A stretch of 6,588 nucleotides of DNA from Deltaproteobacteria bacterium. Lineage in GTDB: Bacteria > SAR324 > NAC60-12. The position numbers and the translations under genes are program-made. The notes beneath the pieces are model-generated. The model did no database searches. It was given only the letters and a program-made list of their open reading frames with translations, and was not told the DNA's origin. Shown here piece by piece: positions 6,041 to 6,588 of this stretch. The stretch spans positions 1 to 6,588 of the forward strand of contig DPLM01000007.1 in the NCBI GenBank assembly GCA_003541985.1. Reading direction: 5' to 3'. Positions within the stretch are counted from its first letter, which is position 1, and each line of letters starts with the position of its first letter.

Positions 6041-6588
6041 GTGCCCAACCGTTTGGTGGAACAGGGCTGGTTGGTCTGTGAGAATTGGTTGAAAGGTCCA
6101 GTTGTGCCCGCCTTGGCTGAGGACGCTCGAAACCGCTGAGAAGTTGGAAGATTCTAGCAGGCCAGTCGGGAAAAGACACCAGGAAGAGCACTAGGTGCGG
6201 ATTCGAGGAGATCAGATCGATTAGTAGCATCCAGATCAAGTCACCGTTGCCCAACAGACCTACCTGCACTGCCTGGAAGAACTGCGGGAACTGCTCAACC
6301 GTCATCTATACTTGAGCTTTGTCACGCAAGAAGCGCACTATGCACTATATCCCGCACAAACTCGCTATCAACGACATCTGGATCAATTTCAGTATGCTCC
6401 AGGGCGTACCGTTTTTACCATCTCCTATCTCAATTGGGACTGGCATGCTGAAGAAGGAGGTCAACTGTGTTTACACTTGGCAGAGAGACTCCAGGACCTG
6501 TTACTGAGCCGAAATCGATTGGTGCTTTTTCGTAGTGTAGATGGTGCTACCAGCTACAAGGGAACGACTGAGCATCATCTGCTGGTTA
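6041..6588 (+). pseudogene. 2OG-Fe(II) oxygenase (SM-20 / prolyl 4-hydroxylase-like) pseudogene, runs off right edge
   Basis: Remnant of a non-haem iron dioxygenase that would use 2-oxoglutarate and O2, probably to hydroxylate a protein or small molecule. The N-terminal part is in the frame of GTG 6041 (VEQGWLVCENWL...ALAEDARNR). After a shift at about 6158-6168 the rest is in the frame of 6183: VGKRHQEEH, then IRGDQID, then HPDQVTVAQQTYLHCLEEL, with the cupin core from about 6306. The metal-binding HxD is H at 6375 and D at 6381 (QRHLDQF), followed by FTISYLNWDWHAEEGGQL and LVLFRS. A distal His may be at 6573 or 6576 (TTEHHLLV). Stops inside the reading: TGA 6137, TAG 6155, TAG 6192 and TAG-TAG 6222-6227. 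Family pattern suggests these were Trp, Gln-like, Gln, and Trp-Leu (GD.I.WL). The core is open to the window end. No usable start codon precedes that open part, so a functional short form is unlikely. Confidence 0.78.

Noticed and set aside
6137..6139. TGA in the oxygenase remnant as a selenocysteine codon
   Set aside because: The site aligns with an ordinary Trp or similar residue outside the active site, no SECIS-like hairpin is evident, and several other stops follow.
5979..6305. Minus-strand frame of 108 codons opposite the oxygenase remnant
   Set aside because: It has no recognisable motifs, whereas the opposite strand has clear oxygenase motifs; it is a shadow of the decayed gene.

Overview
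This looks like a bacterial chromosome fragment. Genes are spaced in the usual bacterial way and several starts have GGAG/GGAGG ribosome-binding sites. The flanking DNA is moderately GC-rich: sampled 60-base lines in the tricorn-like gene and the lyase remnant hand-count at about 57% and 52%. I cannot name the organism. One gene (pheA) has an alphaproteobacterial flavour but lies in a clearly more AT-rich block, so it should not be used to classify the host.

Layout. (1) Positions 1-2645, + strand: most of a tricorn-type protease whose N-terminus lies off the left edge. (2) 2646-2834: an intergenic/leader stretch with a strong extended -10 element. (3) 2835-3920, + strand: a secreted HtrA/trypsin-like serine protease with an Ala/Pro/Thr/Lys-rich tail and no PDZ domain. 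(4) 3939-4772, - strand, convergent with the protease: prephenate dehydratase with an ACT domain, in an AT-rich island (about 32-42% GC in sampled lines) running from about 3921 to 4940. (5) 4939-5857, - strand: a CitE/malyl-CoA-lyase-like (HpcH/HpaI family) pseudogene with one frameshift and one in-frame amber codon. (6) 5858-6040: the divergent intergenic region. (7) About 6041-6588, + strand: a badly broken 2-oxoglutarate/Fe(II) oxygenase (SM-20/prolyl-4-hydroxylase-like) pseudogene that runs off the right edge. It has several in-frame stops and a frameshift, and no long open frame reveals it.

How it fits together. The left half is two intact peptidases. The tricorn-like enzyme carries no visible signal in the part seen and is normally cytoplasmic, trimming peptides. 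The HtrA-like enzyme has a signal peptide and should act outside the cytoplasm. They are in tandem, but the second appears to have its own promoter. The middle gene makes phenylpyruvate for phenylalanine synthesis and looks acquired. The right half is a divergent pair of metabolic genes that have both decayed, which suggests relaxed selection or genome reduction. I see no CRISPR array, tRNA, rRNA, transposase or defence system, and nothing I would call a new biological system. The most useful observations are the hidden oxygenase pseudogene, the mutation pattern in the two dead genes, and the AT-rich pheA island with a possible co-transferred gene stub.
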